A DNA stretch of 64,000 nt from an uncultured Prevotellaceae bacterium (lineage in GTDB: Bacteria; Bacteroidota; Bacteroidia; Bacteroidales; Bacteroidaceae). Positions 24,177 to 35,038 of the stretch are shown here, in pieces. The position numbers and the translations under genes are program-made. Each line of letters opens with the position of its first letter. The first letter of the stretch is position 1. Under the pieces are notes generated by a model. It was given only the letters and a program-made list of their open reading frames with translations. It searched no databases and was not told where the DNA came from. The DNA is taken from positions 1 to 64,000 of the forward strand of contig CAMWSK010000001.1 in the NCBI GenBank assembly GCA_947176895.1. Direction: 5' to 3'.

Positions 24177-26366
24177 ATGCAAGACAACACAAACAGCACA
24201 AAAAAGAAGAAAAAAAAGGAAAGGCGCATCCTCGGCCTGCCTCTGGAGATGCTTCTTGTCATGACCATCTTTGTGGGCATAGGCTTGTATATCCAGCGTA
24301 AAGCCGCCACACTGATGTTTGTGCAACAGGATTATTGGAAAACCGTGCAAGGCAAATTCCGAAGCGACAGCATCCGTGTGCCCGCAACCCGAGGCAAGCT
24401 GCTTTCATGTGACGGCCGGGTGATGGTGGCCTCGCTGCCCGAGTTTCGCCTGGCCATGGATTTCGTGGTGGTGGACAAAGACACCTTTGCACGAAACAGA
24501 TTGATAGCCTGGCGCGACTCCGCACTGGCAGCCGACATGGACAGCCTCACCGAGGGGCTGGCAGCCATCTTCCCCGAGCGAAGTGCCAAATGGTTCCGGG
24601 AAAGAATCGAAGAAGGGAAAAGGAAAAAATCACGTTCTTGGGACATTCTTAAAGGAAAAAGAGCCAACTATCTGCAGAAAGTGGCATGTAAACAACTACC
24701 TTACCTGAGAGAGAAAAGACTCAAGAGCGGCTTCATCGCCGAGCCAAACCAACACCGTGTGAAAGTATATGGGTCACTGGCCAGCCGAACGTTGGGAGGA
24801 GTGTATCGAGACTCCAACGCAGGAAAGACAGGACTGGAGAAATGCTACGACAGCATCCTGCGCGGAGTGGACGGCTACAGCCACCGGGAAAAGGTGAGAG
24901 ACAGATATCTCACCACCATCGACGTGAAACCCAAAAACGGCCACGACCTGCTGACCACCATCGACATCCGGATGCAAGACATCGTGGAAAAAGCCTTGCG
25001 CGACAAGCTGACCAGCCTGGAACTGGACAACACTCTCCGGGGAGCCAAGATTTCGGATGGCGTAGCCATTCTCATGGAAGTGGCTACGGGAGACGTCAAG
25101 GCCATCGTCAGCCTCAGCAAGGTTCCCTCCGCCACCAGCAAGAATGGTTTCATCTTCCGGGAGGAAACCAACAACGCCCTCAATGCCTTGTGGGAACCCG
25201 GGTCAACCTTTAAGGTGGGAAGCATGATGGTGGCCATGGAACACGGCTATGTGACTCCCGACACCTACGTGGACTGTGAGGGCGGCCCTGACAAACCGGG
25301 GAAAGGTGTGAAAATCATGCACGGCAGCCGCATGACCGACCACAAGCGTGGCGGCTATGGCGACCTGACGGTGTCGCAGGTGCTGGAACAGAGTTCGAAC
25401 ATCGGTGTCAGCAAAATCATCGACCAATACTATTACGACAACCCCGAACGATATGTACAGGCTTTGTACGACATGGGGGTGGGCATACCATTAGGCATGC
25501 CCATGGGTACAGACCCTATTGTGCGCATGCCGAAAAAGAACGCCAACGGACGGGGCTACAGCAACTGGAGCAAGACCACCCTGCCCTGGATGAGCATCGG
25601 ATATGAATGCCAGCTGCCACCCATCAGCACCTTGGCCTTCTACAACGCCATTGCCAACAACGGGAAATTTGTACGCCCGCGCTTCGTGAAAGCGGAGCTG
25701 GAAAACGGCAAAGTGGTCAGAGAGTTCCCCGTGGAAGTGATAAAAGAGAAAATCTGTAGCGACAAAACCATAAAGGATGCCCAAATGATGCTGGAAAGAG
25801 TGGTGAGCCGGGGACTGGGAAGCAAGGCCGGCAACCCCAACTTCAAGGTAAGTGGCAAGACAGGTACGGCACAACGGGTTATCAACGGCAGCTATGCCGG
25901 TCGCAATTATATGGTCACCTTCTGCGGCTATTTCCCCAGCGATGCACCCAAATACAGTTGTATCGTGTGCATCACCGAGCAGACACCCTTCCCCTCGGGA
26001 GGAGGTCATTGCGGCCCAGTGTTCAGCACCATCAGCCGACTGGTGATGAACGATGGTAGCGGACGCGATGTCCACCTGGCAGGCGACAGCCTGAGCATGT
26101 TCACCCCCATTGTGGCAGCCGGCAACGTGAAAGAGACCAACGAGCTGATGAAGTTGATGAAAATAGACTCCACACCGGAACCTGCCCCGGAAGAGACGCC
26201 GGGAGTGGTGCCGGATGTTACAGGAATGGGAGCCAGAGATGCCGTGGAACGGTTGCAAGCCTTGGGGCTGAAAGTGAAACTCCACGGACAAGGGCATGTG
26301 GCGGAACAGACCATAAAGCCCGGTACAAAAACAAACGGACAAACCATCACACTGAATTTAAAATAG
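24177..26366 (+). CDS. ftsI: Septal penicillin-binding protein 3 (FtsI) with PASTA domain
   Basis: The class B PBP transpeptidase cross-links septal peptidoglycan. A membrane helix at about residues 20-40 follows a lysine-rich start. The transpeptidase active site shows STFK (Ser343-Lys346), SSN (406-408) and KTG (561-563). At 729 residues it carries a C-terminal PASTA domain ([22 protein letters not shown]), common in Bacteroidota and Gram-positive homologues but absent from E. coli FtsI. It follows ftsL by 12 bases and precedes murE by 25. Confidence 0.96.
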   Translation: MQDNTNSTKKKKKKERRILGLPLEMLLVMTIFVGIGLYIQRKAATLMFVQQDYWKTVQGKFRSDSIRVPATRGKLLSCDGRVMVASLPEFRLAMDFVVVDKDTFARNRLIAWRDSALAADMDSLTEGLAAIFPERSAKWFRERIEEGKRKKSRSWDILKGKRANYLQKVACKQLPYLREKRLKSGFIAEPNQHRVKVYGSLASRTLGGVYRDSNAGKTGLEKCYDSILRGVDGYSHREKVRDRYLTTIDVKPKNGHDLLTTIDIRMQDIVEKALRDKLTSLELDNTLRGAKISDGVAILMEVATGDVKAIVSLSKVPSATSKNGFIFREETNNALNALWEPGSTFKVGSMMVAMEHGYVTPDTYVDCEGGPDKPGKGVKIMHGSRMTDHKRGGYGDLTVSQVLEQSSNIGVSKIIDQYYYDNPERYVQALYDMGVGIPLGMPMGTDPIVRMPKKNANGRGYSNWSKTTLPWMSIGYECQLPPISTLAFYNAIANNGKFVRPRFVKAELENGKVVREFPVEVIKEKICSDKTIKDAQMMLERVVSRGLGSKAGNPNFKVSGKTGTAQRVINGSYAGRNYMVTFCGYFPSDAPKYSCIVCITEQTPFPSGGGHCGPVFSTISRLVMNDGSGRDVHLAGDSLSMFTPIVAAGNVKETNELMKLMKIDSTPEPAPEETPGVVPDVTGMGARDAVERLQALGLKVKLHGQGHVAEQTIKPGTKTNGQTITLNLK

Positions 26367-26391
26367 ACAAATCCACATATATAATAAGGAC

Positions 26392-27843
26392 ATGGAATTG
26401 AAACATTGGATAACCGACACCGCTCCTTTGGAGGTGGTGGGCAACGCCGAAATAAAAGTGACCGGTATTGAAATCGACTCACGCAAGGTGGCAAAAGGTA
26501 ATGCCTTCGTAGCCCTGCGAGGCACACAAACCGACGGACACGATTACATCAACAAGGCACTGGAACTGGGGGCCTCCGCTATCGTCTGCGAGCGGATGCC
26601 CGAAAAGTTAATCCCCGGCGTGGCATACGTCAGATATGCCGACACCACTGATGTCGTGGGTCTGCTGGCCACACGACTCTATGGCAATCCCACCCAACGG
26701 CTAAGACTGGTGGGCGTAACAGGCACCAATGGCAAGACAACCATCGCCACACTGCTCTACCACGTGTTCCGACGCTTGGGATATAAGGTAGGACTATGCA
26801 GCACCGTATGCAACTACATCGATGGCGAACCCATACCCACCGAAGTAACCACCCCCGACCCCATTACCCTCAATCGCCTGCTCGGCCGCATGGCCGACGA
26901 AGGGTGTGAGTATGCCTTCATGGAAGTAAGCAGCCACAGCATAGCACAGAAACGCATCGGAGGGTTGCACTTCGCCGGAGGCGTGTTCACCAACCTTACA
27001 CGTGACCATCTGGACTACCATGGCACTTTTGAGAACTATCGCGATGCCAAAAAGAGCTTCTTCGACATGCTCCCCAAGGAATCGTTTGCCGTGACCAATG
27101 CTGATGACCGCAACGGGATGTTCATGTCTCAGAACACCCGGGCACGCGTCATCACCTACTCCACCTGCCAGGCCGCCGACCTGAAAGCGAAAATCCTGGA
27201 GGAAGGCTTTGAAGGCATGCAACTGGAGATGGACGGCCGCGAACTGTTCGTGCAGTTTGTGGGACGCTTCAACGTGAGCAATCTGCTGGCCGTGTATGGT
27301 GCTGCCACCGCTTTAGGCAGAAAGCCCGAAGAGGTGCTGGTGGCGCTGAGCGCCATGAAACCCGTGAACGGACGCTTCGAGACCATACGATCAAAGGAAG
27401 GGGTGACGGCCGTGGTGGACTATGCCCACACACCCGACGCCCTGGCCAACGTGTTGCAAACCATCAACGAGGTGCTGCAACACCGCGGGCAATGCTGGAC
27501 CGTTTGCGGCGCCGGAGGCAACCGCGACAAAGGCAAACGCCCCCTGATGGCACAGGAAGCCGTGCACCACAGCGACCGAGTGATCATCACCAGCGACAAC
27601 CCTCGCTTTGAAGACCCCCAAGAAATCATCAACGACATGCTTGCCGGCCTCAACGACGACGAACGGCGAAAGGTGCTGAGCATCGTGGACCGCCGCGAAG
27701 CCATACGCACAGCATGCTTGATGGCTCAGCCGGGAGACGTGGTGCTGGTGGCCGGAAAAGGACATGAGGATTATCAGATTGTGAACGGGGTAAAACATCA
27801 CTTCGATGACCATGAGGTAATCCGCGAATGCTTCGGATTATAA
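26392..27843 (+). CDS. murE: UDP-N-acetylmuramoyl-tripeptide synthetase, meso-diaminopimelate type
   Basis: MurE adds the third residue of the peptidoglycan stem peptide. The ATP-binding motif [10 protein letters not shown] is near residue 108. The [11 protein letters not shown] and [11 protein letters not shown] blocks and [10 protein letters not shown] are typical. The C-terminal DNPR sequence in [10 protein letters not shown] is the motif associated with meso-diaminopimelate specificity. The 483-residue length is normal. murF, which normally follows murE in many phyla, is absent; mraY comes next after a 64-base gap. Confidence 0.96.
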   Translation: MELKHWITDTAPLEVVGNAEIKVTGIEIDSRKVAKGNAFVALRGTQTDGHDYINKALELGASAIVCERMPEKLIPGVAYVRYADTTDVVGLLATRLYGNPTQRLRLVGVTGTNGKTTIATLLYHVFRRLGYKVGLCSTVCNYIDGEPIPTEVTTPDPITLNRLLGRMADEGCEYAFMEVSSHSIAQKRIGGLHFAGGVFTNLTRDHLDYHGTFENYRDAKKSFFDMLPKESFAVTNADDRNGMFMSQNTRARVITYSTCQAADLKAKILEEGFEGMQLEMDGRELFVQFVGRFNVSNLLAVYGAATALGRKPEEVLVALSAMKPVNGRFETIRSKEGVTAVVDYAHTPDALANVLQTINEVLQHRGQCWTVCGAGGNRDKGKRPLMAQEAVHHSDRVIITSDNPRFEDPQEIINDMLAGLNDDERRKVLSIVDRREAIRTACLMAQPGDVVLVAGKGHEDYQIVNGVKHHFDDHEVIRECFGL

Positions 27844-27907
27844 CCCAGACACCAACAACCGCAACGTTTTCCCACAAGGACGAAACCCCGACATACATCA
27901 TCACGCC

Positions 27908-29164
27908 ATGTTATATTATCTGTTCCGCTATCTCAATAATTTCGGCATCCCCGGAGCCAGCCTCTGGAGCTATATTTCGTTCCGTGCCATTCTCACTCTG
28001 GTGCTCTCCCTCATCATATCCATCTGGTTCGGCGAGTGGTTCATCAAATGGATGAAGAGGCACAACGCCAGCGAAGCCCAGCGTGACCTCTCCATTGACC
28101 CCTACGGCGAAAGCAAGAAAGGTGTGCCCACGATGGGAGGCCTCATCATCATCCTGGCTACCGTGATACCCGTGTTGTTGTTGGGGCGCCTGAGAAACGT
28201 CTATCTCCTGCTTATGCTTCTCACCACCATGTGGCTGGGTGCATTAGGCTTCATCGATGACTACATCAAGATGAAAGTGTCGAAAGACGGTCTCCGCCCC
28301 CTCTACAAACTGATCGGACAGGCCGTTCTGGGACTCACCATCGGCTTGGTCCTGTGGCAAAGTCCCGATGCCGTGATTCACGAAAACGTACAGGAAAGTC
28401 CTACCCAAGAGGTCACATTCAAGAGTAAACCCGAGAAGAGCACACTGACCACCATCCCCTTTGTCAAGAGCCACAACCTGAGCTATTCCGACTTGTTCGG
28501 TTTTTTAGGTGATTACAAGCGCCTGGCCGGATGGATCTTTTTCGTGTTCTGGGTTACTTTCCTGGTGATGGCCGTGAGCAACGGATCGAACCTGAACGAC
28601 GGCATGGACGGCATGTGTGCGGGCAATTCCGCCATCATGGTGCTGCCGCTGGCCATCTTGGCCTACGTAAGCAGTCACGTGGGAATGGCCTCCTACCTTA
28701 ATATAATGTATGTTCCGGGCACTGAAGAGCTGGTGGTCTTTCTGATGGCTTTCACCGGAGCACTCATCGGTTTTCTTTGGTATAACGCCTACCCCGCCCA
28801 AGTGTTCATGGGTGACACGGGGTCACTCGCTATCGGAGGCATCATCGCCGTGACGGCAGTCATCACTCACAAAGAACTGCTGCTACCTCTCATCTGTTTC
28901 GTGTTTTTAGCGGAAAGCGTGAGCGTGATGCTGCAGACCCGTGTGGCCAAGATGGGAAACAAACGCGGACAGAAGTGGCGCTTCTTCAAGCGTGCTCCCA
29001 TTCACGACACCTTCCGCGTGAAACCCGGCCAGATTCCCGAGAATTTTCGTATTCTGGTCAACTGGCCCAAGCACTGCTGGCTGGAAAGCAAGATCACCAC
29101 ACGCTTTTGGATTGTCACAATCCTGACAAGCGCGTTGGCCATCGTAACACTCAAAATACGCTAA
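27908..29164 (+). CDS. mraY: Phospho-N-acetylmuramoyl-pentapeptide transferase
   Basis: MraY makes lipid I from UDP-MurNAc-pentapeptide and undecaprenyl phosphate at the inner membrane. The 418-residue protein has about ten membrane helices. KKGVPTMGG and LGFIDDYIK are substrate motifs. NLNDGMDGM corresponds to the catalytic NxxDGxDG segment, and the HDTFR region (PIHDTFRVKPGQ) matches the HHHxE area in degenerate form. An insert of about 45 residues (HENVQESPTQEV and following) explains the length over the usual 360 and is common in this phylum. Confidence 0.95.
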   Translation: MLYYLFRYLNNFGIPGASLWSYISFRAILTLVLSLIISIWFGEWFIKWMKRHNASEAQRDLSIDPYGESKKGVPTMGGLIIILATVIPVLLLGRLRNVYLLLMLLTTMWLGALGFIDDYIKMKVSKDGLRPLYKLIGQAVLGLTIGLVLWQSPDAVIHENVQESPTQEVTFKSKPEKSTLTTIPFVKSHNLSYSDLFGFLGDYKRLAGWIFFVFWVTFLVMAVSNGSNLNDGMDGMCAGNSAIMVLPLAILAYVSSHVGMASYLNIMYVPGTEELVVFLMAFTGALIGFLWYNAYPAQVFMGDTGSLAIGGIIAVTAVITHKELLLPLICFVFLAESVSVMLQTRVAKMGNKRGQKWRFFKRAPIHDTFRVKPGQIPENFRILVNWPKHCWLESKITTRFWIVTILTSALAIVTLKIR

Positions 29165-29197
29165 TCAGGCAATAAACACAAGTATCAGACCCAAAGA

Positions 29198-30529
29198 ATG
29201 AAAAGAACAGCAATACTCGGAGGAGGCGAAAGCGGAGTAGGAACAGCCATCCTGGCACAGAAGCAAGGGATGGACGTCTGGCTCAGCGACATGGGACAGA
29301 TACGCCCCAAATACCAAGAGATGCTGAACAGGCATCAGATAAGCTGGGAACAAGGCGGCCACAGCGAGGACAAAATCCTGGCGGCCGACGTGGTGGTGAA
29401 AAGCCCGGGCATACCTGACAAAGCACCCATCATACAGAAACTCATCGCACAAGGAACACCCATCCTGAGCGAATTGGAGTTTGCAAAGCCCTACAGCAAG
29501 GGCAAGACCATCTGCATCACGGGAAGCAATGGCAAGACCACTACCACCAGCCTCATCTACCATATCATGAAACAGAGCGGAGCCGATGTAGGTCTGGCCG
29601 GCAACATCGGACGCAGCTACGCTCTGCAGGTGGCTCAGGAGGATCACGAATGGTACGTCCTTGAAATCAGTTCCTTCCAACTGGACAACATGTTCAGTTT
29701 CCGCGCCGACATAGCCGTGCTGATGAACATCACGCCCGACCACCTTGACCGCTATGACTTCAAGATGCAGAACTACACCGACAGCAAGATGCGCATCCTG
29801 CAGAACCAGACCCCGAAGGACAGTTTGGTGTATTGGAAAGAAGATTTGCTTATCCCTGAAGAACTGGAGAAACGAGTCCAAGGATACGCCCCACAACCCA
29901 CTCCAAGCAGTCGGCCTGCCAGACCGGGCAGCCCCACCCTGTGCCCTTTTGGGGATGACGATTTCGAGCGCCTCGGCCTGAAATTCTCGCAGATGGGACA
30001 ACATAACAAGCGCAACGCCATGGCCGCTTTCCTCGCCACGAAGTTAGCCGGCGTAGACGAACAGCTCATACGCCGCTGTCTGATTACATTCCCCGGTGTG
30101 GAGCACCGGTTGGAGCGCGTGGAAGAAGTGGATGACGTTCTCTACATCAACGATTCAAAAGCCACCAACGTGGACGCCTGCCACGTAGCGCTGCAAGCGA
30201 TGGACCGACCCACGGTGCTTATTGTGGGCGGACTGGACAAAGGTAATGACTACAGCACCATTGCTCCTGTCATAAAGGAGAAATGCCGTGCCATCGTGCT
30301 CTTGGGCGCCGACAACACCGTGCCACGAACCGCATTGGAAGGCATCGGACTACCCATGGCCGACACTCACAGCATGAGCGACTGCGTGTCCGCCTGCCGC
30401 CGGATGGCACATAAGTGCGATATCGTACTGCTCAGCCCCTGCTGTGCCAGCTTCGACCTCTTCAAAAACATGGAGGACCGCGGTGAACAATTCAAGACAT
30501 TGGTAAGACAGATGCGAAGCAACGAATAA
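29198..30529 (+). CDS. murD: UDP-N-acetylmuramoyl-L-alanine:D-glutamate ligase
   Basis: MurD adds D-glutamate to UDP-MurNAc-L-alanine in the cytoplasm. The N-terminal Rossmann start AILGGGESGVGTAILA, the ATP loop ITGSNGKTTTTSL near residue 110, NITPDHLDRY and INDSKATN are the family motifs. The 443-residue length is normal. The D-glutamate supplier murI is encoded at 47.0-47.9 kb in this window. murD starts 33 bases after mraY and ends three bases before ftsW. Confidence 0.96.
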   Translation: MKRTAILGGGESGVGTAILAQKQGMDVWLSDMGQIRPKYQEMLNRHQISWEQGGHSEDKILAADVVVKSPGIPDKAPIIQKLIAQGTPILSELEFAKPYSKGKTICITGSNGKTTTTSLIYHIMKQSGADVGLAGNIGRSYALQVAQEDHEWYVLEISSFQLDNMFSFRADIAVLMNITPDHLDRYDFKMQNYTDSKMRILQNQTPKDSLVYWKEDLLIPEELEKRVQGYAPQPTPSSRPARPGSPTLCPFGDDDFERLGLKFSQMGQHNKRNAMAAFLATKLAGVDEQLIRRCLITFPGVEHRLERVEEVDDVLYINDSKATNVDACHVALQAMDRPTVLIVGGLDKGNDYSTIAPVIKEKCRAIVLLGADNTVPRTALEGIGLPMADTHSMSDCVSACRRMAHKCDIVLLSPCCASFDLFKNMEDRGEQFKTLVRQMRSNE

Positions 30530-30532
30530 CGA

Positions 30533-31753
30533 ATGAAGCTCAAACAAAACGACTGGTCGCTGAAAGGCAAGAAAACCATTTGGTTCGTGCTCATTGTGTT
30601 GAGCGCGTTAAGCGTCCTCGAGGTGTATAGTGCCTCGAGCAACATGACATATACAACAGGAAAGTATTGGATGCCAATGGCCACCCACAGCACCTATGTG
30701 GTGTTGGGCTTGCTGGCAGCATACGCCATCCACAGGCTGGAAATCGTACACATCAAGCTCGGCCTGTTCGGACTCTATCTCCTCAGCCTTATCCTGCTTC
30801 CCATAGCAACGCTGGGACCCAAGGTGAACGATGCCGGGCGTTGGCTTCACATCGGCACAATCACCATCCAACCCAGCGAATTTGCCAAGATGGCCACCGT
30901 GGGTGTCGTTTCTTTCCTCTTTGCCGTGGGTTACCGAAAGAAATTAAAGAGCGTAGGAAAAGGATGGTTCTTCAGCGCCATGCTGGTAACATTGTTGCCC
31001 GCAATCTTCATTTTCACCGAGAACTTCTCCACTGCGTTGATTCTGTGCTTTGTAATGCTTCTGCTGGCAGGCACGGCCCATCCGCCCAAGAAACTCTATT
31101 GGGGATTGTGCCTCACCATCTTCACCGTTTGTCTGAGTGGCTTTATGGTAATGAAAAACGTGTCGGATGATACTGCTACTTATATCAGCAAAAACACTCC
31201 CCTCCACAGATTCAGTGCTTGGAGCAACCGCATAAAGCAAGGAAACGACTTGCCCGAAGACCCCAAGAAATACGATGTCCATGAAAATGTGCAGGTGGCA
31301 CACTCGCGCATAGCCATCTCTACCAGCGGGCTGACGGGGCTGGGATTTGGCAACAGCGTGGAGCGTGACTTCCTGCCCCAGGCCTACAGCGACTTCATCT
31401 ACGCCATCATCATTGAGGAAGGCGGACTGCTGGTCGGCATCGCCGTGATGGTACTTTATCTGGTACTACTTTACAGCAGTCTGAAGATAGCCAGTGACTG
31501 CAAAACGCGCTATGCCCGTTATCTGGTGACGGGACTGGCACTGATGCTTGTGACACAAGCCATGATGAACATGGCTGTGGCCGTGGGAGCCATGCCTGTG
31601 ACCGGACAACCTCTGCCACTGATGAGCAAAGGAGGTACCAGCATGATTGTCACCGGCACTTACATAGGCATCATCCTGTGTGTGAGCAAGACCGTAGAAA
31701 GAAGAAAGGAAAAAGAAAAACTGGAACAAATACATACCGAAAACAAGCAATGA
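30533..31753 (+). CDS. ftsW: Lipid II glycosyltransferase FtsW (SEDS family)
   Basis: A 406-residue SEDS protein with about ten membrane helices that polymerises septal glycan together with FtsI. KVNDAGRWLHIGTITIQPSEFAKMA is the conserved loop-helix block (the R and the QPSE). VAHSRIAISTSGLTGLGFGNSVERDFLPQAYSDFIYAIIIEE contains the catalytic loop with the expected Asp, and GQPLPLMSKGGTS is the C-terminal signature. Its stop overlaps the murG start by ATGA. Confidence 0.96.
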   Translation: MKLKQNDWSLKGKKTIWFVLIVLSALSVLEVYSASSNMTYTTGKYWMPMATHSTYVVLGLLAAYAIHRLEIVHIKLGLFGLYLLSLILLPIATLGPKVNDAGRWLHIGTITIQPSEFAKMATVGVVSFLFAVGYRKKLKSVGKGWFFSAMLVTLLPAIFIFTENFSTALILCFVMLLLAGTAHPPKKLYWGLCLTIFTVCLSGFMVMKNVSDDTATYISKNTPLHRFSAWSNRIKQGNDLPEDPKKYDVHENVQVAHSRIAISTSGLTGLGFGNSVERDFLPQAYSDFIYAIIIEEGGLLVGIAVMVLYLVLLYSSLKIASDCKTRYARYLVTGLALMLVTQAMMNMAVAVGAMPVTGQPLPLMSKGGTSMIVTGTYIGIILCVSKTVERRKEKEKLEQIHTENKQ

Positions 31754-32868
31754 GCCAACTCAGAGTAATCATCAGCGGAGGCGGAACGGGCGGACATATC
31801 TTTCCTGCCATAAGCATAGCCAACGCCATAAAAGAGATAAACCCCAAGGCAGAAATCCTGTTCGTGGGAGCGGAAGGACGTATGGAGATGCAGCGAGTAC
31901 CAGCTGCCGGATATAAAATCGTGGGACTCCCCATCCGAGGACTTATCCGTCCCCTGTGGAAGTTGGGCAACCTCGGCGTGATGATAGACTACCTGAAAAG
32001 CAAGAAGCTGGCCAAAAAGACCATACGCGAATTCAAACCCGATGTGGCTGTGGGCGTAGGAGGATACGCCAGTTCTGCCACACTGAACGCAGCTCACAGC
32101 CTGGGCATCCCCTGTCTGATACAAGAACAAAACAGTTTTGCCGGACTGACCAACAAAAGTCTGGCACAAAAAGCACAAAAGATCTGTGTGGCCTATGAAG
32201 GCATGGAACGCTTCTTCCCCAAGAAAAACATCCTCTTGACGGGCAATCCCGTGCGGCAGGCACTGCTCGACCCCAACCTCACGAAAACCGAATCGGCGGC
32301 CATCTTCGGCATGGACCCGGACGTGCCCACCATACTGCTCATCGGTGGAAGCCTGGGAGCCCGCACATTGAACGAAAGTGTTCTCTCCCACCTCGAACTG
32401 ATAGCCAAATCCCCCATCCAGTTCATTTGGCAGACAGGCGGCTACTATAACAAGCGCATCATGGATGAGCTGGAACAAAAAGGAAAGCCCGCCAACCTGT
32501 TTGTCACCGATTTCATCTCGCGCATGGAGCGGGCCTACAAGGCGGCCGACCTGGTTATCTCCCGTGCTGGAGCCAGCAGCATCAGCGAACTCTGTCTGCT
32601 GGGCAAGCCAAGCATCCTGGTACCCTCGCCCAACGTGGCCGAAGATCATCAGACACACAATGCCATGGCTCTTGTGAAGAAGGAGGCGGCACTGATGGTA
32701 AAAGACGCTGACGCGAAAAAAGACCTGATACAGTTGGCCGTCAAAACGGTGACCAACCCCGAAAAATTAAAGGAACTGGGCAAGAATGCCTTGTCAATGG
32801 CCTTACGCAACTCGGCCACCATCATTGCCAAAGAAGTGATAAAGTTAGCAAACAAAGAAGAGAAATGA
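31750..32868 (+). CDS. murG: Lipid II synthase (N-acetylglucosaminyltransferase)
   Basis: MurG transfers N-acetylglucosamine from UDP-GlcNAc to lipid I on the inner face of the membrane. The first glycine loop is ISGGGTGGHIFPA at the N terminus, the second is IGGSLGARTLNES, and a C-terminal donor-site block is LVISRAGASSISELCLLGKPSILVPSP. The open frame extends 24 codons upstream into ftsW, but the ATG at 31750 (MSQLRVIISGGG) overlaps the ftsW stop in the usual way and gives 372 residues. Confidence 0.96.
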   Translation: MSQLRVIISGGGTGGHIFPAISIANAIKEINPKAEILFVGAEGRMEMQRVPAAGYKIVGLPIRGLIRPLWKLGNLGVMIDYLKSKKLAKKTIREFKPDVAVGVGGYASSATLNAAHSLGIPCLIQEQNSFAGLTNKSLAQKAQKICVAYEGMERFFPKKNILLTGNPVRQALLDPNLTKTESAAIFGMDPDVPTILLIGGSLGARTLNESVLSHLELIAKSPIQFIWQTGGYYNKRIMDELEQKGKPANLFVTDFISRMERAYKAADLVISRAGASSISELCLLGKPSILVPSPNVAEDHQTHNAMALVKKEAALMVKDADAKKDLIQLAVKTVTNPEKLKELGKNALSMALRNSATIIAKEVIKLANKEEK

Positions 32869-34244
32869 AGATAGAAGAGATAAAGAGCGTATATTTCATC
32901 GGTATCGGAGGTATTGGCATGAGCGCCATCGCCCGCTACTTCCTGCACCAAGGCATCACCATCGGCGGTTACGACCGCACACCCAGCGAACTCACCCGCC
33001 GGCTGACCGAAGAAGGTGCACTCATCCACTACGAGGACAATGTGGAACTGATACCACAGGCCTGCAAAGATGCCTCCACCACATTGGTAATCTTCACACC
33101 AGCCATCCCCCAAGACCACAGCGAGCTGTGCTTTTTCCGCCGGAACGGTTTTGAGATAGAGAAGCGTGCCCAGGTGCTTGGTACCCTTACACGAAGCTTG
33201 AAGGGACTATGCGTGGCCGGCACCCACGGCAAGACAACCACCAGCAGCATGGCCGCCCACATGCTGCACCAAAGCGACGTGGACTGCAACGCCTTCCTGG
33301 GTGGCATCACAAAAAACTATGGCACAAACTATATTCTTAGCAAGAACAGCCCCTACGTGGTGATCGAGGCTGACGAGTTCGACCGTTCGTTCCATTGGCT
33401 CCACCCCTTCGCCACCGTAATCACCAGTACAGATGCCGACCATCTGGACATCTACGGCACGGAAGAAGCCTATCTGGAAAGCTTCCGCCACTACACAACC
33501 CTCATACAACCCGGAGGCTTTCTGGTGATTCACACCGGCCTGAAGATGCAACCTGCCACTCCGGAGGGTGTCACCACCTACACCTACAGCCGCAACGAAG
33601 GTGACTTCCACGCAGAAAACGTGACGATCGGCAACGGAGAAATCCGCTTCGACCTGGTATCGCCCTTAGGCAATATCAGCGACATCTCGCTGGGCGTGCC
33701 CCTGAGCGTGAACATCGAGAACGGCATCGCGGCCATCGCCCTGGCACAAATCGCCGGTGTTCCTGCCGATGACATCCGCAAAGCCATGGCGTCATTCAGC
33801 GGGGTCGACCGTCGCTTCGACTTCCATGTGCGTACTCCCAAGGTGGCCTATCTCAGCGACTATGCCCATCATCCGGCAGAACTTCGCCAAAGCATTCTCA
33901 GCGTGAAACAACTCTACGAGGGGAAGCACATCAAAGCCATCTTCCAACCTCACCTCTATACCCGCACCCGAGACTTCTATAGCGATTTCGCCGATGCGCT
34001 CAGCCTGCTGGATGATGTGGTCATCACAGACATTTACCCTGCACGCGAACAGCCCATCCCCGGCGTCACCGCCAAACTCATCTTCGACAACCTGCGCCCC
34101 GGTATCAAGAAGCAAATGTGCAAAAAAGAAGACATCCCCGCCATCGTCCGCGAAGGTGGCTTCGATGTACTGGTTACCCTGGGAGCCGGCGACATAGACA
34201 ACTATGCCGCAGAGATTACGAACATACTGAGCAACCGCAAGTGA
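32865..34244 (+). CDS. murC: UDP-N-acetylmuramate:L-alanine ligase
   Basis: MurC attaches L-alanine to UDP-MurNAc, the first stem-peptide step. The NAD-like N-terminal fold reads FIGIGGIGMSAIARYF, the ATP loop VAGTHGKTTTSSMAAHML near residue 115, and EADEFDRSFHWLHP, SDYAHHPAE and FQPHLYTRT are diagnostic. The 459-residue length is normal. It overlaps murG by four bases and ends one base before ftsQ, so murG-murC-ftsQ are tightly coupled. Confidence 0.97.
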   Translation: MKIEEIKSVYFIGIGGIGMSAIARYFLHQGITIGGYDRTPSELTRRLTEEGALIHYEDNVELIPQACKDASTTLVIFTPAIPQDHSELCFFRRNGFEIEKRAQVLGTLTRSLKGLCVAGTHGKTTTSSMAAHMLHQSDVDCNAFLGGITKNYGTNYILSKNSPYVVIEADEFDRSFHWLHPFATVITSTDADHLDIYGTEEAYLESFRHYTTLIQPGGFLVIHTGLKMQPATPEGVTTYTYSRNEGDFHAENVTIGNGEIRFDLVSPLGNISDISLGVPLSVNIENGIAAIALAQIAGVPADDIRKAMASFSGVDRRFDFHVRTPKVAYLSDYAHHPAELRQSILSVKQLYEGKHIKAIFQPHLYTRTRDFYSDFADALSLLDDVVITDIYPAREQPIPGVTAKLIFDNLRPGIKKQMCKKEDIPAIVREGGFDVLVTLGAGDIDNYAAEITNILSNRK

Positions 34245-34245
34245 A

Positions 34246-35010
34246 ATGAAAACAAGCACAGTACTCATAGGACTGCTGAAATACATCATCCTGCTGGCAA
34301 TTGTGGGCTATCTGGGATTTGTCCTCATAGAAATAGCCCGCCCCACGAAGGAGATGGTGTGCAAGGATGTGGTGGTGGAACTGGAGAACGGCGACACGGA
34401 CATTCTGGTCACCGAGGCCGATGTGTTAGCCCTCCTGGCCAAGAATCACATCATGCCCAAAGGAAAGAAATTCTCAAGCATCAATCCGGAACAGATTAAC
34501 CGGATACTAAACAATAGTCCGCTGCTCGACACGGCCTACTGCTACCGCAACTCTTCGTCCCAACTGATTATCTGTGCCCAGGCCCCCGTACCCGTAATGC
34601 ACGTACTGCCCGACGAAGGGAAGGAGTTTTATTTGTCCATGAACGGCAAACCCATTCCTCCCACCCGGAAAGGAAGGAATCTGGTGGTGGCCAGCGGCAA
34701 TATCACCCCCCCGTGGGCCAAAGAAAACCTGCTGGAACTGGCCAAAGAAATAAAGCGAAACGACTATTGGCGGCTGCAGGCTCAGCAGGTGTACGTGGAC
34801 AAAGACCATATAATCTGGCTGACCACACGCATAGCCGGTCACAAAATAAAGCTGGGCGACGGCACGATGGCGGCAAACAAGTTGGAACGCATACGTCTGT
34901 TCTACGAAAAAGGACTGCCACAGGCGGGATGGAACCGGTACTCAATCATCGACGCCAGCTACCGAGGGCAACTGGTATGTACCAAGCAGACAAACAAAAA
35001 GAACAAATAA
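34246..35010 (+). CDS. ftsQ: Cell division protein FtsQ-like
   Basis: A 254-residue bitopic protein in the ftsQ position between murC and ftsA. One membrane helix spans about residues 8-27 and is followed by a periplasmic region. LLDTAYCYRNSSSQLIICAQAPVPVMHVLP resembles the POTRA/beta region of FtsQ. Similarity to proteobacterial FtsQ is weak, as usual in this phylum. In the divisome it would join FtsL and recruit the FtsW/FtsI synthase. ftsA starts 28 bases later. Confidence 0.85.
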   Translation: MKTSTVLIGLLKYIILLAIVGYLGFVLIEIARPTKEMVCKDVVVELENGDTDILVTEADVLALLAKNHIMPKGKKFSSINPEQINRILNNSPLLDTAYCYRNSSSQLIICAQAPVPVMHVLPDEGKEFYLSMNGKPIPPTRKGRNLVVASGNITPPWAKENLLELAKEIKRNDYWRLQAQQVYVDKDHIIWLTTRIAGHKIKLGDGTMAANKLERIRLFYEKGLPQAGWNRYSIIDASYRGQLVCTKQTNKKNK

Positions 35011-35038
35011 TCCCCAAAACACAATAAACACTTTATAT